From Dongia mobilis (lineage in GTDB: Bacteria; Pseudomonadota; Alphaproteobacteria; Dongiales; Dongiaceae), in NCBI RefSeq assembly GCF_004363235.1, contig NZ_SNYW01000006.1, positions 1 to 64,000 of the forward strand: a stretch of 64,000 nt of DNA, in the 5' to 3' direction. The position numbers were made by a program, and so were the translations under genes. Within the stretch, counting starts at the first letter, position 1; each line of letters opens with the position of its first letter. Shown here piece after piece: positions 12,858-21,254 of this stretch. Under the pieces are notes generated by a model, which made no database searches, was not told the origin of the DNA, and saw only the letters and a program-made list of their open reading frames with translations.

Positions 12858-12885
12858 CCGGAACCCGGCGGTTTCCGGCGTTTTT
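12858..12885 (+). terminator. Hairpin plus T5 in the rpsM leader
   Basis: CCGGAA pairs with TTCCGG, extended by CC/GG with one bulged T, and is followed two bases later by TTTTT (12881-12885). It lies only a few bases after the predicted rpsM transcription start. It could terminate read-through from secY-adk or act as an attenuator at the 5' end of the rpsM mRNA. Confidence 0.5.
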
Positions 12886-12955
12886 ACTTGCGCCAATCCT
12901 TGGGCCCTGTGGCCCGCGGCCTGGCAGCGATCGCAAGATTTTAAGGAGAGCCATC

Positions 12956-13333
12956 GTGGCGCGTATTGCTGGCGTGAACATCCCGACCCAGAAGCGGGTG
13001 ATCATTGCATTGACCTACATCACCGGCATCGGCCCCAAGAAGGCCTCGGAGATTTGCGAGAAGGTTGGCATCCCGGCCGAGCGCCGCGTGCACCAGCTGA
13101 CCGACGCCGAAGTGGCGCGGATCCGCGAGACCATCGACCAGGGCTACACGGTCGAGGGCGACCTGCGACGCCAGACCGCCATCAACATCAAGCGTCTGAT
13201 GGATCTCGGCTGCTATCGCGGCCTGCGCCACCGCAAGGGCCTGCCGGTCCGCGGCCAGCGCACCCACACCAATGCCCGCACCCGCAAGGGCAAGGCGGTT
13301 GCGATCGCCGGCAAGAAGCAGGCGACGCGCTAA
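12956..13333 (+). CDS. rpsM: 30S ribosomal protein S13
   Basis: The 125-residue protein starts with GTG (TAAGGAGAGCCATC upstream) as [15 protein letters not shown]. It contains the helix-hairpin-helix [14 protein letters not shown] and the C-terminal [25 protein letters not shown]13 is in the 30S head and contacts the P-site tRNA. No rpmJ (L36) lies between adk and rpsM, as is usual in alphaproteobacteria. Confidence 0.98.
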   Translation: MARIAGVNIPTQKRVIIALTYITGIGPKKASEICEKVGIPAERRVHQLTDAEVARIRETIDQGYTVEGDLRRQTAINIKRLMDLGCYRGLRHRKGLPVRGQRTHTNARTRKGKAVAIAGKKQATR

Positions 13334-13387
13334 ACCAGGTTTGGCGGCGGGATCCAACCGCCGCCCCATGCTAAGGAACGGACGAAA

Positions 13388-13786
13388 ATGGCGAAAGCTG
13401 CTGCTGCTGGCCAACGTGTGCGCAAGCGCGAGCGTAAGAACATCACCTCGGGCATCGCCCATGTGAATGCGAGCTTCAACAACACCATGATCACCATCAC
13501 GGACGATCAGGGCAACACGGTGGCCTGGGCTTCGTCCGGCGCGCAGGGCTTCAAGGGCTCGCGCAAGTCGACCCCCTATGCCGCGCAGGTCGCCGCCGAC
13601 GTTGCCGCCAAGAAGGCGATGGAACATGGCGTGAAGACCCTCGAGGTCGAGGTGAAGGGCCCGGGTTCCGGCCGCGAGAGTGCGCTCCGCGCGCTGCAGG
13701 CCGCCGGCTTCACCATCACCTCGATCCGCGACGTGACGCCGATTCCGCATAACGGCTGCCGCCCGCCGAAGCGCCGCCGCGTCTGA
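13388..13786 (+). CDS. rpsK: 30S ribosomal protein S11
   Basis: The 132-residue S11 has the platform-domain sequence [18 protein letters not shown] and ends [12 protein letters not shown], the conserved C terminus. It lies 54 bp after rpsM. Confidence 0.98.
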   Translation: MAKAAAAGQRVRKRERKNITSGIAHVNASFNNTMITITDDQGNTVAWASSGAQGFKGSRKSTPYAAQVAADVAAKKAMEHGVKTLEVEVKGPGSGRESALRALQAAGFTITSIRDVTPIPHNGCRPPKRRRV

Positions 13787-13832
13787 GAATACGTCCGGCC
13801 GGCCAAACGTGCCGGCTCGAAGAGCGACGCGC

Positions 13833-13853
13833 GCGGGAAGGTCTGCTTCCCGC
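13833..13853 (+). repeat. 8-bp stem-loop in the rpsK-rpoA gap
   Basis: GCGGGAAG and CTTCCCGC pair around GTCTG. There is no T-run, so simple termination is unlikely. The gap from 13787 to 13944 holds no gene. The hairpin could be an RNA processing or regulatory site ahead of rpoA. Confidence 0.45.
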
Positions 13854-13944
13854 CGCAGTCGTTTCTGGACCAAGCATTCACTCGGATCACCGGACCGCAA
13901 CGACAGAATGGTTGCCGGCCGGTTTTGAGAAAGGAACGACCCCT

Positions 13945-14958
13945 GTGATTCAGAAGAACTGGACCGAGCTGATCAAGCCGAACAAGAAGTTCGACGCCGC
14001 CGGCGACGCCAAGCGCGCGGGCACCCTGGTGATGGAGCCGCTCGAGCGCGGCTTCGGCCTCACCCTCGGCAATGCGCTGCGGCGCGTGCTCCTGTCCTCG
14101 CTGCAGGGTGCCGCCGTCACCGCGATCCATGTCGATGGCGTGCTGCACGAATTCTCCTCGATCCCGGGCGTGCGCGAGGACGTGACCGACCTCGTCCTCA
14201 ATGTGAAGCAGATCGCGCTGCGCATGGGTGGCGACGGGCCGAAGCGCATGCGCCTGAAGGCGCAGGGGCCGGGCGAAGTGAAGGCCGGCCAGATCGAGGC
14301 GGGCCACGACATCGAGATCCTCAACCCGGATCTGGTGCTGTGCACCCTCGACCAGGGCGCCAACCTCTCCATGGAATTCACCGTCAATGCCGGCAAGGGC
14401 TATGTCCCGGCCGCCAACAACCGTCCCGAAGACGCGCCGATCGGTCTCATCCCGGTCGATGCTATCTTCTCACCGGTGAAGAAGGTGGCCTACAAGATCG
14501 ACAACAGCCGCGTCGGCCAGGTGACCGATTACGACAAGCTGTCGCTCTCGATCGAGACCAACGGCGCCGTCACCCCGGAGGACGCGCTGGCGATCGCCGC
14601 TCGCATCCTGCAGGACCAGCTGCAGCTGTTCATCAATTTCGAGGAGCCGACCGCGGCCGTGGCCGAAGTCGCCGCCGCCGAGCCGCCCTTCAACCGCAAT
14701 CTGCTCAGGAAGGTCGACGAGCTCGAGCTTTCGGTGCGTTCCGCCAACTGCCTCAAGAACGACAACATCGTATATATCGGCGATCTGGTGCAGAAGACCG
14801 AGGCGGAGATGCTGCGCACGCCGAATTTCGGCCGCAAGTCGCTCAACGAGATCAAGGAAGTCCTCGCCCAGATGGGTCTCCATCTCGGCATGGAAATCCC
14901 CAACTGGCCGCCCGAGAACATCGAGGATCTGGCGCGCCGCCTCGACGAGCCGTATTGA
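13945..14958 (+). CDS. rpoA: RNA polymerase alpha subunit
   Basis: The 337-residue protein has the N-terminal assembly domain ([23 protein letters not shown]) and, after a linker near residue 240, the C-terminal DNA- and activator-binding domain ([35 protein letters not shown]). I chose the GTG at 13945 ([14 protein letters not shown]) because that opening is conserved in alphaproteobacteria and GAGAAAGGAA lies just upstream. The longer in-frame start at 13912 would add [11 protein letters not shown]. Confidence 0.97.
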   Translation: MIQKNWTELIKPNKKFDAAGDAKRAGTLVMEPLERGFGLTLGNALRRVLLSSLQGAAVTAIHVDGVLHEFSSIPGVREDVTDLVLNVKQIALRMGGDGPKRMRLKAQGPGEVKAGQIEAGHDIEILNPDLVLCTLDQGANLSMEFTVNAGKGYVPAANNRPEDAPIGLIPVDAIFSPVKKVAYKIDNSRVGQVTDYDKLSLSIETNGAVTPEDALAIAARILQDQLQLFINFEEPTAAVAEVAAAEPPFNRNLLRKVDELELSVRSANCLKNDNIVYIGDLVQKTEAEMLRTPNFGRKSLNEIKEVLAQMGLHLGMEIPNWPPENIEDLARRLDEPY

Positions 14959-15134
14959 GGTTCTGAATTGGCGCTGCGCCGCTGACGGTGCAGCGTCGGG
15001 GTCATGGTGACCCGTCCCGGTCGTGCCTGGAGGAATTTCTCCGCGGCGAGCCGGGGGTGCAATCGGATCTGCCGACGCCGCCGAGCCATGCTCGCCGGCA
15101 ACCGACGGCAGGCCAGACGTGAAGGAGTGAGATC

Positions 15135-15557
15135 ATGCGACACGGTATGAACGGCCGTAAGCTCAACCGGACCAGCAGCCACCGGAAGGCCCTGTTCAAG
15201 AACCTGGCCCAGGCCCTGGTCAAGCACGAGCAGATCAAGACCACCCTGCCCAAGGCGAAGGACCTGCGTCCGATCGTCGAGCGCATGGTCACCACCGGCA
15301 AGAAGGGCGGCCTCGCCAATCGCCGCCTGCTGATCGCCCAGCTGGGCGACGAAAAGCTGGTCGAGAAGCTCCTCACCACCCTGGCCGACCGCTACAAGAA
15401 CCGCGCCGGCGGCTATACCCGCGTGCTCAAGGCCGGCTTCCGTCATGGCGACATGGCGCCGATGGCCGTGATCGAGTTCGTCGATCGCGATGTCAGCGCC
15501 AAGGGCCAGGATTCCGGCCCCAAGCAGAACGCCGAGGCCGAGGAAGCCGCCGCCTGA
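15135..15557 (+). CDS. rplQ: 50S ribosomal protein L17
   Basis: The 140-residue protein begins [21 protein letters not shown] and contains [20 protein letters not shown], the L17 signature. It is the last gene of the alpha cluster and has an acidic, alanine-rich tail. The 176-bp gap before it has no gene. Confidence 0.98.
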   Translation: MRHGMNGRKLNRTSSHRKALFKNLAQALVKHEQIKTTLPKAKDLRPIVERMVTTGKKGGLANRRLLIAQLGDEKLVEKLLTTLADRYKNRAGGYTRVLKAGFRHGDMAPMAVIEFVDRDVSAKGQDSGPKQNAEAEEAAA

Positions 15558-15584
15558 ACCGGCTGACGGCACGGATGCTCACGG

Positions 15585-15613
15585 AAAGGGCGGCCTTGCA
15601 GGCCGCCCTTTTT
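15585..15613 (+). terminator. Intrinsic terminator after rplQ
   Basis: AAAGGGCGGCCT and AGGCCGCCCTTT form a perfect 12-bp stem with a TGC loop. The stem ends in and is followed by a five-T run (15609-15613). It sits 28 bp after the rplQ stop and should end the alpha operon. Confidence 0.85.
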
Positions 15614-15725
15614 GCTATCATGTGATGGTCTGCACGCCTGCTTCTTCCGTCAGCATGCCCGGGCCCCGCCCAGGCATGACGTGGCAGGTCCGGACCAGCC
15701 ATCGCCAGGGATTCTAGACCGCGCC

Positions 15726-17132
15726 ATGAACAGCCGCATCGCCACGCTTCTCGCCAGTCTGCTGATCGTCGGAGCACTGCCGCTGGCCGCCACCGCCCAG
15801 CAGGCGGTGCCGACCTCGCCGCAGCAGATCGACCTAACTTTCGCACCGCTGGTGAAATCGGCGGCCCCGGCGGTGGTCAACATCTACACCCGGACCAAGG
15901 TCAAGGAACGGCGCGTCGCGCCCTTCTTCGACGACCCCTTCTTCCAGCAATTCTTCGGCGACCAGTTCAAGTTCAGCCAGCCCAAGGAGCGGGTGCAGAG
16001 TTCGCTGGGCTCGGGCGTCATCGTGCGGGCCGACGGTCTCATCGTTACCAACAACCACGTCATCGAGGGTGCCGACCAGATCCGTGTCGTGCTGGCCGAC
16101 AAGCGGGAATACGAGGCCAGGATTCTCGCCGCCGAGGAGCGGCTCGACCTCGCCCTCCTCAAGATCGACACGGCCGGCGAGCAATTGCCGGTCCTGCCGC
16201 TGCGCGATTCCGACGAGCTGGAGGTGGGTGATCTGGTGCTGGCCATCGGCAATCCCTTCGGCGTCGGTCAGACCGTCACCTCCGGTATCGTTTCCGGCGT
16301 CGCCCGCACCAATACCGGCATCGGCGATTACGGCTATTTCATCCAGACCGACGCCGCCATCAATCCCGGCAATTCCGGCGGCGCCCTGATCGGCACCGAC
16401 GGGCGTCTGGTCGGCATCCCGACCGCGATCTTCTCCAAGACCGGCGGATCGGTCGGCATCGGCTTCGCCATTCCCGCCAACATGGTGGCAGCGGTGATCA
16501 AGGCGGAAGGCCAGGGCGGCAAGTTCGTGCGGCCCTGGGTGGGGGCGGCGGGCGAGACCGTGACGGCGGATATCGCCAAGAGCCTGGGCCTCGCGCGGCC
16601 CGGCGGTGTGGTCGTGCAGGAGCTCTATCCGGAGGGGCCGGCGGCGCGGGCCGGTATCAGGCCGGGCGACGTCATCCTTGGCGTCAACGGCCGGCCGGTC
16701 GAGGATCCGGAGGGGCTGCGTTTTCGCCTCGCCACCCTGCCGGTGGGCGCACAGGCGACCATCAATGCCTTGCGCAAGGGCGAAAAACTCGACCTCGCGG
16801 TTGACCTCATACCGCCCCCGGACAAGCCGGCCGCCGACGAGATTCTGCTCGACGGCCGCCAGCCGCTGGCAGGGGCTCTCGTCGTCAATCTGTCGCCCGC
16901 CGCCGCGGAAGAGCTCAATATCGGCGCGTGGTCGGGGGTCGCCATCGCCAAGATCCGCCGCGGCAGCATCGCCGACCGCGCCGGTTTCGAGCCGGGCGAC
17001 GTGATCGTGAAGCTGAACGAGCAGACAGTGGCATCGACCCGCGATCTCGCCGCCGCCCTCGAGGGCACGCGTGCCCCCTGGTCGGTCGCCGTCGACCGCG
17101 GCGGCACCGTCCGCACCTTCCGCCTGGATTGA
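15726..17132 (+). CDS. Do/DegQ-family periplasmic serine protease
   Basis: The 468-residue HtrA-family protease degrades or refolds damaged envelope proteins. A signal peptide spans about residues 1-23 (hydrophobic core then ATAQQA). The catalytic triad is visible: His in VTNNHVIEGAD, Asp in LDLALLKI and Ser in GNSGGAL. Two PDZ domains follow (about 260-360 and 380-465). The ATG at 15726 was chosen because the signal peptide starts there; the frame is open further upstream into the terminator. It may be transcribed with rarA, which starts 10 bp later. Confidence 0.93.
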   Translation: MNSRIATLLASLLIVGALPLAATAQQAVPTSPQQIDLTFAPLVKSAAPAVVNIYTRTKVKERRVAPFFDDPFFQQFFGDQFKFSQPKERVQSSLGSGVIVRADGLIVTNNHVIEGADQIRVVLADKREYEARILAAEERLDLALLKIDTAGEQLPVLPLRDSDELEVGDLVLAIGNPFGVGQTVTSGIVSGVARTNTGIGDYGYFIQTDAAINPGNSGGALIGTDGRLVGIPTAIFSKTGGSVGIGFAIPANMVAAVIKAEGQGGKFVRPWVGAAGETVTADIAKSLGLARPGGVVVQELYPEGPAARAGIRPGDVILGVNGRPVEDPEGLRFRLATLPVGAQATINALRKGEKLDLAVDLIPPPDKPAADEILLDGRQPLAGALVVNLSPAAAEELNIGAWSGVAIAKIRRGSIADRAGFEPGDVIVKLNEQTVASTRDLAAALEGTRAPWSVAVDRGGTVRTFRLD

Positions 17133-17142
17133 GGCGGCGGGG

Positions 17143-18483
17143 GTGAGCGGCCTCTTCGAAGCCCAGGCGCCGCGACCGCTGGCCGACCGGCTGCGCCCGC
17201 AGAAGATCGCCGACATCGTCGGCCAGGACCATCTGATCGGCGCCAACGGTCCGATCGCCCGCATGCTGGCGGCGGGCCAAGTCTCCTCGATGATCCTCTG
17301 GGGCCCGCCCGGCTGCGGCAAGACCACGCTGGCCAAACTGCTGGCCGACGGCGTCGATCTGCATTTCGAACTGCTCTCGGCGGTCTTCTCGGGTGTGGCC
17401 GATCTCAGGAAAGTGTTCGAGGCGGCGCGCGAGCGGCGGCGGATGGGCCAGGGCACGCTGCTGTTCATCGACGAGATCCACCGCTTCAACCGCGCCCAGC
17501 AGGACGGCTTCCTGCCCTATGTCGAGGATGGCACCATCGTGCTGGTGGGGGCCACCACCGAGAATCCGTCCTTCGAGCTCAATGCCGCCCTCCTGTCCCG
17601 CGCCCAGGTCTTCGTGCTTAACCGCCTCGACGAGGCGGCGATGGCGCAGTTGCTCGGCCGCGCCGAGGCGCTGATGGGCTATCGCCTGCCGCTGGATGCG
17701 GCGGCACGCGCCGCCCTCTTCGAGATGGCCGATGGCGACGGGCGCTATCTCCTCAACCTCGCCGAGGAACTTTTTCGCCTGCCGCCCGAGGTGACGCTGG
17801 ACCCGGCCGGCCTTGCCAAGGCGGTGCAGCGCCGCGCCCCGCTCTACGACAAGGCGCAGGAGGGGCATTACAACCTTATCTCGGCGCTGCACAAATCGCT
17901 GCGCGGCTCCGACACCGATGCCGCCCTCTACTGGTTCGGCCGCATGCTGGATGGCGGCGAGGACCCGCTCTATGTCGCCCGCCGCCTGGTGCGCTTCGCG
18001 GTCGAGGATATCGGCCTCGCCGACCCCAACGCCCTTGTGCAGGCGCTGGCCGGCTGGGATACCTACAAGCGCCTCGGCTCGCCGGAGGGCGAACTGGCGC
18101 TCGCCCAGGTGGTGATCTATCTCGGCACCGCGCCCAAATCGAATGCCGCCTACAAGGCCTACAATGCCGCGCGGCGAACGGCGAAACAGCATGGTTCGCT
18201 GATGCCGCCCAAGCACATTCTCAATGCGCCGACCAAGTTGATGAAGGAACTCGGCTATGCGGCGGGCTATGCCTATGACCACGATGCCGAGGACGGCTTT
18301 TCAGGTCAGAACTATTTCCCCGACGGCATGCGGCGCGAACGATTCTACCATCCGGTCGAACGCGGCTTCGAACGCGACCTCGCGAAGCGGCAGGAATACT
18401 GGGACAAGCTGCGCCAGAAGCGCCAGTCGGCAGAACGCCAGGCGGCGCGGCGGGACCAGGATGACAGGGATCAGGACAGCTAG
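17143..18483 (+). CDS. rarA: Replication-associated recombination ATPase RarA
   Basis: The 446-residue AAA+ ATPase of the RarA/MgsA/WRNIP1 family acts at stalled replication forks. Walker A is GPPGCGKTTLA and Walker B LLFIDEIHRFN. Sensor 1 lies in GATTENPSFELNAALLSRAQVF. The C-terminal tetramerisation domain has DKAQEGHYNLISALHKSLRGSD. Start GTG at 17143 gives MSGLFEAQAPRPLADRLRP, the family opening. It ends in a charged tail (RQKRQSAERQAARRDQDDRDQDS). Confidence 0.95.
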   Translation: MSGLFEAQAPRPLADRLRPQKIADIVGQDHLIGANGPIARMLAAGQVSSMILWGPPGCGKTTLAKLLADGVDLHFELLSAVFSGVADLRKVFEAARERRRMGQGTLLFIDEIHRFNRAQQDGFLPYVEDGTIVLVGATTENPSFELNAALLSRAQVFVLNRLDEAAMAQLLGRAEALMGYRLPLDAAARAALFEMADGDGRYLLNLAEELFRLPPEVTLDPAGLAKAVQRRAPLYDKAQEGHYNLISALHKSLRGSDTDAALYWFGRMLDGGEDPLYVARRLVRFAVEDIGLADPNALVQALAGWDTYKRLGSPEGELALAQVVIYLGTAPKSNAAYKAYNAARRTAKQHGSLMPPKHILNAPTKLMKELGYAAGYAYDHDAEDGFSGQNYFPDGMRRERFYHPVERGFERDLAKRQEYWDKLRQKRQSAERQAARRDQDDRDQDS

Positions 18484-18823
18484 CGCATCACCCAGTATTT
18501 CGATGTGAATTTCCCATCCGCGCCGCGCCAGATGTTAACGCGTAAGGCCGCGGCACGATCGCGCAAGGGGCCCGTTTCCGACCCCTGTTTTCCGAAAAAT
18601 GCAAGCGCCTAGGTTTGCATGGATGGCGGTTTCGCCATGCAAGATGATGGGCTTGCCCGTCTTCCACCGCTTGTTTACCGTCCGACGCCAATGGCAGGGG
18701 AAATCCCGGCGCATCGACGATCGGTCCCGGTATAGGTCCAGATCGCCGTCGACACGGGATGCTGTTACGCAGATCCAGGGGTGGACGGCGGCCAATCCGC
18801 CGGAGAGAAGGCGAGCTTTCAGA
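18484..18823. other. 340-bp intergenic region with a nested inverted repeat
   Basis: No supported gene lies here. The frame of the next gene is open back to 18599, but that stretch is basic and lacks domain similarity. TTGCATGG (18615-18622) and CCATGCAA (18635-18642) form an 8-bp inverted repeat. Inside it, ATGGCG and CGCCAT (18623-18638) can form a competing hairpin. There is no T-tract. This probably contains the promoter of the isochorismatase-family gene. Confidence 0.4.
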
Positions 18824-19480
18824 ATGCAGGATTACCTGTCGCCGGAGCGCGACCGTTTAGCCCTCGTCACGATCGACGCGCAACGCGATTTCATCTTGCC
18901 CGGCAGCCCGGTTGCCGTCGCCGGCGCCGTCGCCACGGTGCCCTACATGCAGCGCCTGACCCAGGCCTTTCGCCAGGCACAGATGCCGATCGTGCATATG
19001 GTGCGGCTCTATCGCTGCAACGGCTCCAATGTCGATCTGTGTCATCGCGCCCAGATCGAATCCGGCCAGCGCATCGTCATGCCCGGCACCATGGGTTGCG
19101 AGATCATCGACGAACTGAAGCGCGATCCCGCCCAGCGCATCGAGCCGGAACTGCTGCTCGACGGCAAGCTGCAGGAGGTGGGCGAGAGGGAATGGATCTG
19201 CTACAAGCCGCGCCTTTCGGCCTTCTTCCAGACCCCGGTCGAGGAACATCTGAAGGCGCTGGGTGTCTCCACCCTGGTCATCTGCGGCACCGATTTCTCG
19301 ACCTCGCCGCGTTCCTCGGTCTATGCCGCCGCCAATCGCGACTTCCGCATGGTGCTGGCGACCGATGCCATCTCCGGCGCCACCGATGCCGGCCTCAATG
19401 AACTGGCCCAGATCGGCGTCTATCTGATGGCGACCGACCGGCTGCTCGACTGGCTGTCGCGCAACCGGCAAGCCGCCTGA
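18824..19480 (+). CDS. Isochorismatase-family cysteine hydrolase
   Basis: The 218-residue protein belongs to the isochorismatase/nicotinamidase fold. The likely triad is Asp18 in VTIDAQRDF, a lysine in CYKPRLSAFF and a cysteine in LVICGTDFSTSPRSS. The substrate is unknown; members hydrolyse amides, ureas or isochorismate. I chose the ATG at 18824 (MQDYLSPERDRLALV), where family similarity begins. The stop overlaps the rluC start by 1 base. Confidence 0.85.
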   Translation: MQDYLSPERDRLALVTIDAQRDFILPGSPVAVAGAVATVPYMQRLTQAFRQAQMPIVHMVRLYRCNGSNVDLCHRAQIESGQRIVMPGTMGCEIIDELKRDPAQRIEPELLLDGKLQEVGEREWICYKPRLSAFFQTPVEEHLKALGVSTLVICGTDFSTSPRSSVYAAANRDFRMVLATDAISGATDAGLNELAQIGVYLMATDRLLDWLSRNRQAA

Positions 19481-20532
19481 TGTCGGCCCCCTCCGCCGAG
19501 CCGAAACCGGCGCCAAAAGCGGGCGGCGTCCGCCAGGTCACGGTCAAACAGGCCGATGCCGACCAGCGCCTCGACCGCTGGTTCAAGAAGCATTTCCCGC
19601 ATCTCACCCATGGCCGCCTCGAGAAGCTGCTGCGCACCGGGCAGATCCGCATCGACGGCAAGCGCGCCAAGGCCGCCGACCGGCTGGAAGCCGGCCAGGT
19701 CGTGCGCGTCCCGCCGCTGGGCGATGCCGCCCAGCCGCGCCCGGATGAACAGCCGGGTGAACCGAAACCGGTCAGCGCCAGGGACGCCGAGGCGCTGCGA
19801 AAGGCGGTGCTCTACAAGGACGACGACGTCATCGTTCTCAACAAGCCGGCGGGGCTTGCCGTACAGGGCGGTAGCGGCCTCGATCGCAATATCGACGCGA
19901 TGCTGGAGGCCCTGCAATTCGAGGCGCCCGAACGGCCGCGCCTAGTGCATCGCCTCGACCGCGACACTTCCGGCTGTCTCGTCCTCGCCCGCAACCAGGC
20001 GGCGGCACGGAAACTGACCGAGGCCTTCCGCGACAAGACCACACGCAAGATCTATTGGGCGGTCACCGTGGGCGCCCCGAAGATGAACGAAGGCAGGATC
20101 GACGCGCCGCTGGCCAAGCAGAGTGTCGCCGCCGTCGGCCGGCGCGCGGCCGAGCGCGTGCAGATCGACGAGGAAGAAGGCAAGAACGCCGTCACCTATT
20201 ACGCGGTGGTGGAGCGGGCCCACAACAAGGCGGCCTGGCTGGCGCTGATGCCGCTGACCGGCCGCACCCACCAGCTGCGCGCGCATTGCGTGGCACTGGG
20301 CACGCCGATCCTCGGCGACGGCAAATATGCCGGTGCCAAGGCCTATTTCGCGCGCGAGGCGCTTTCCAACCAGTTGCATCTGCATGCCCGCCAGATTCGC
20401 GTGCCGCATCCGACCAGGCGCGGCTTCATCGACGTGACGGCGCCGCTGCCACCGCATATGCAGAAGACCTGGGATTTCTTCGAATTCGCCGACAAGCCCC
20501 AGGGTGACCCCTTCGCCGGGCTCGAAATCTGA
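19480..20532 (+). CDS. rluC: 23S rRNA pseudouridine synthase, RluC type
   Basis: The 350-residue protein has an N-terminal S4 RNA-binding domain (about residues 20-85; RLDRWFKKHFP, GQIRIDGKRAK). The RluA-family catalytic domain follows, with HRLDRDTSGCLVLAR containing the catalytic aspartate and GRTHQLRAHCVALGTPILGDGKY. It modifies uridines in 23S rRNA. RluC rather than RluD is inferred from the overall pattern. It overlaps the upstream hydrolase. Confidence 0.9.
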   Translation: MSAPSAEPKPAPKAGGVRQVTVKQADADQRLDRWFKKHFPHLTHGRLEKLLRTGQIRIDGKRAKAADRLEAGQVVRVPPLGDAAQPRPDEQPGEPKPVSARDAEALRKAVLYKDDDVIVLNKPAGLAVQGGSGLDRNIDAMLEALQFEAPERPRLVHRLDRDTSGCLVLARNQAAARKLTEAFRDKTTRKIYWAVTVGAPKMNEGRIDAPLAKQSVAAVGRRAAERVQIDEEEGKNAVTYYAVVERAHNKAAWLALMPLTGRTHQLRAHCVALGTPILGDGKYAGAKAYFAREALSNQLHLHARQIRVPHPTRRGFIDVTAPLPPHMQKTWDFFEFADKPQGDPFAGLEI

Positions 20533-20536
20533 CGCC

Positions 20537-21220
20537 GTGCAAGTGCTTGCCCCCTATCGCCTCGTGATCTTCGATTGCGACGGTACCCTGGTCGACAGCC
20601 AGGCGAACATCGTCGCGGCGATGCGGCGGGCTTTTGCGGCCCATGGCCACGCGGCACCGTCGGCGGCCGATATCCGCCGCCAGGTAGGCCTCACCCTGGA
20701 GATTCTGGTCGCGCGCCTTTCCCCCGGCATCGCCCCGGCGACGGCCCACGAGATCGCCGAGACCTATCGCGGCATCATCCGGGGCCAGCGCAGCGACGGC
20801 AGCCTGTCGGAGCCGCTTTTCGACGGCATCCATGACCTGATCCGCGATCTTGATCATCCGGCACTGTTCCTCGGCGTCGCCACGGGCAAGAACATGGTGG
20901 GGCTGGAGCATACGCTGGCCCATCACGGCCTCAGGAACCGCTTCCACACGCTGCAGACCGCCGACCGCGCCATCAGCAAGCCGCATCCCGACATGGTGCT
21001 GAAAGCGATGGCCGCATGCGGCTGCGACCCGCACGAGACGGTGGTCATCGGCGATACCAGTTTCGACATGGAAATGGCCCGCGCTGCCGGTGTCACCGCC
21101 ATCGGCGTCGCCTGGGGCTATCACCCGCCCGCGGATTTGCTGGCGACCGGGGCGGCCGCCGTGATCGACCATCCCAGGGATTTCATCCCCCGTTTGCAAA
21201 GCCTTTCCTCCAGCCGCTAA
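20537..21220 (+). CDS. HAD-superfamily phosphatase (Gph-like)
   Basis: The 227-residue hydrolase has the HAD motif I VIFDCDGTLVDS near the N terminus, motif II in FLGVATGKN, and motifs III/IV in SKPHPDMV and VVIGDTSFDMEMARAAGV. It resembles phosphoglycolate phosphatase/pyrophosphatase PpaX types; the substrate is not determined. GTG at 20537 (or 20543) just after the rluC stop is more likely than the GTG at 20504 inside rluC. RluC-HAD gene pairs are common in alphaproteobacteria. Confidence 0.87.
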   Translation: MQVLAPYRLVIFDCDGTLVDSQANIVAAMRRAFAAHGHAAPSAADIRRQVGLTLEILVARLSPGIAPATAHEIAETYRGIIRGQRSDGSLSEPLFDGIHDLIRDLDHPALFLGVATGKNMVGLEHTLAHHGLRNRFHTLQTADRAISKPHPDMVLKAMAACGCDPHETVVIGDTSFDMEMARAAGVTAIGVAWGYHPPADLLATGAAAVIDHPRDFIPRLQSLSSSR

Positions 21221-21254
21221 AATCCGGCTCCAGCTAGGGGAGGAATGAGGCGAC

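Noticed and set aside
18615-18642. Hairpin after rarA as an intrinsic terminator
   Set aside because: The 8-bp arms are not followed by a T-run on either strand, and two competing pairings are possible. It is noted within the intergenic entry only.
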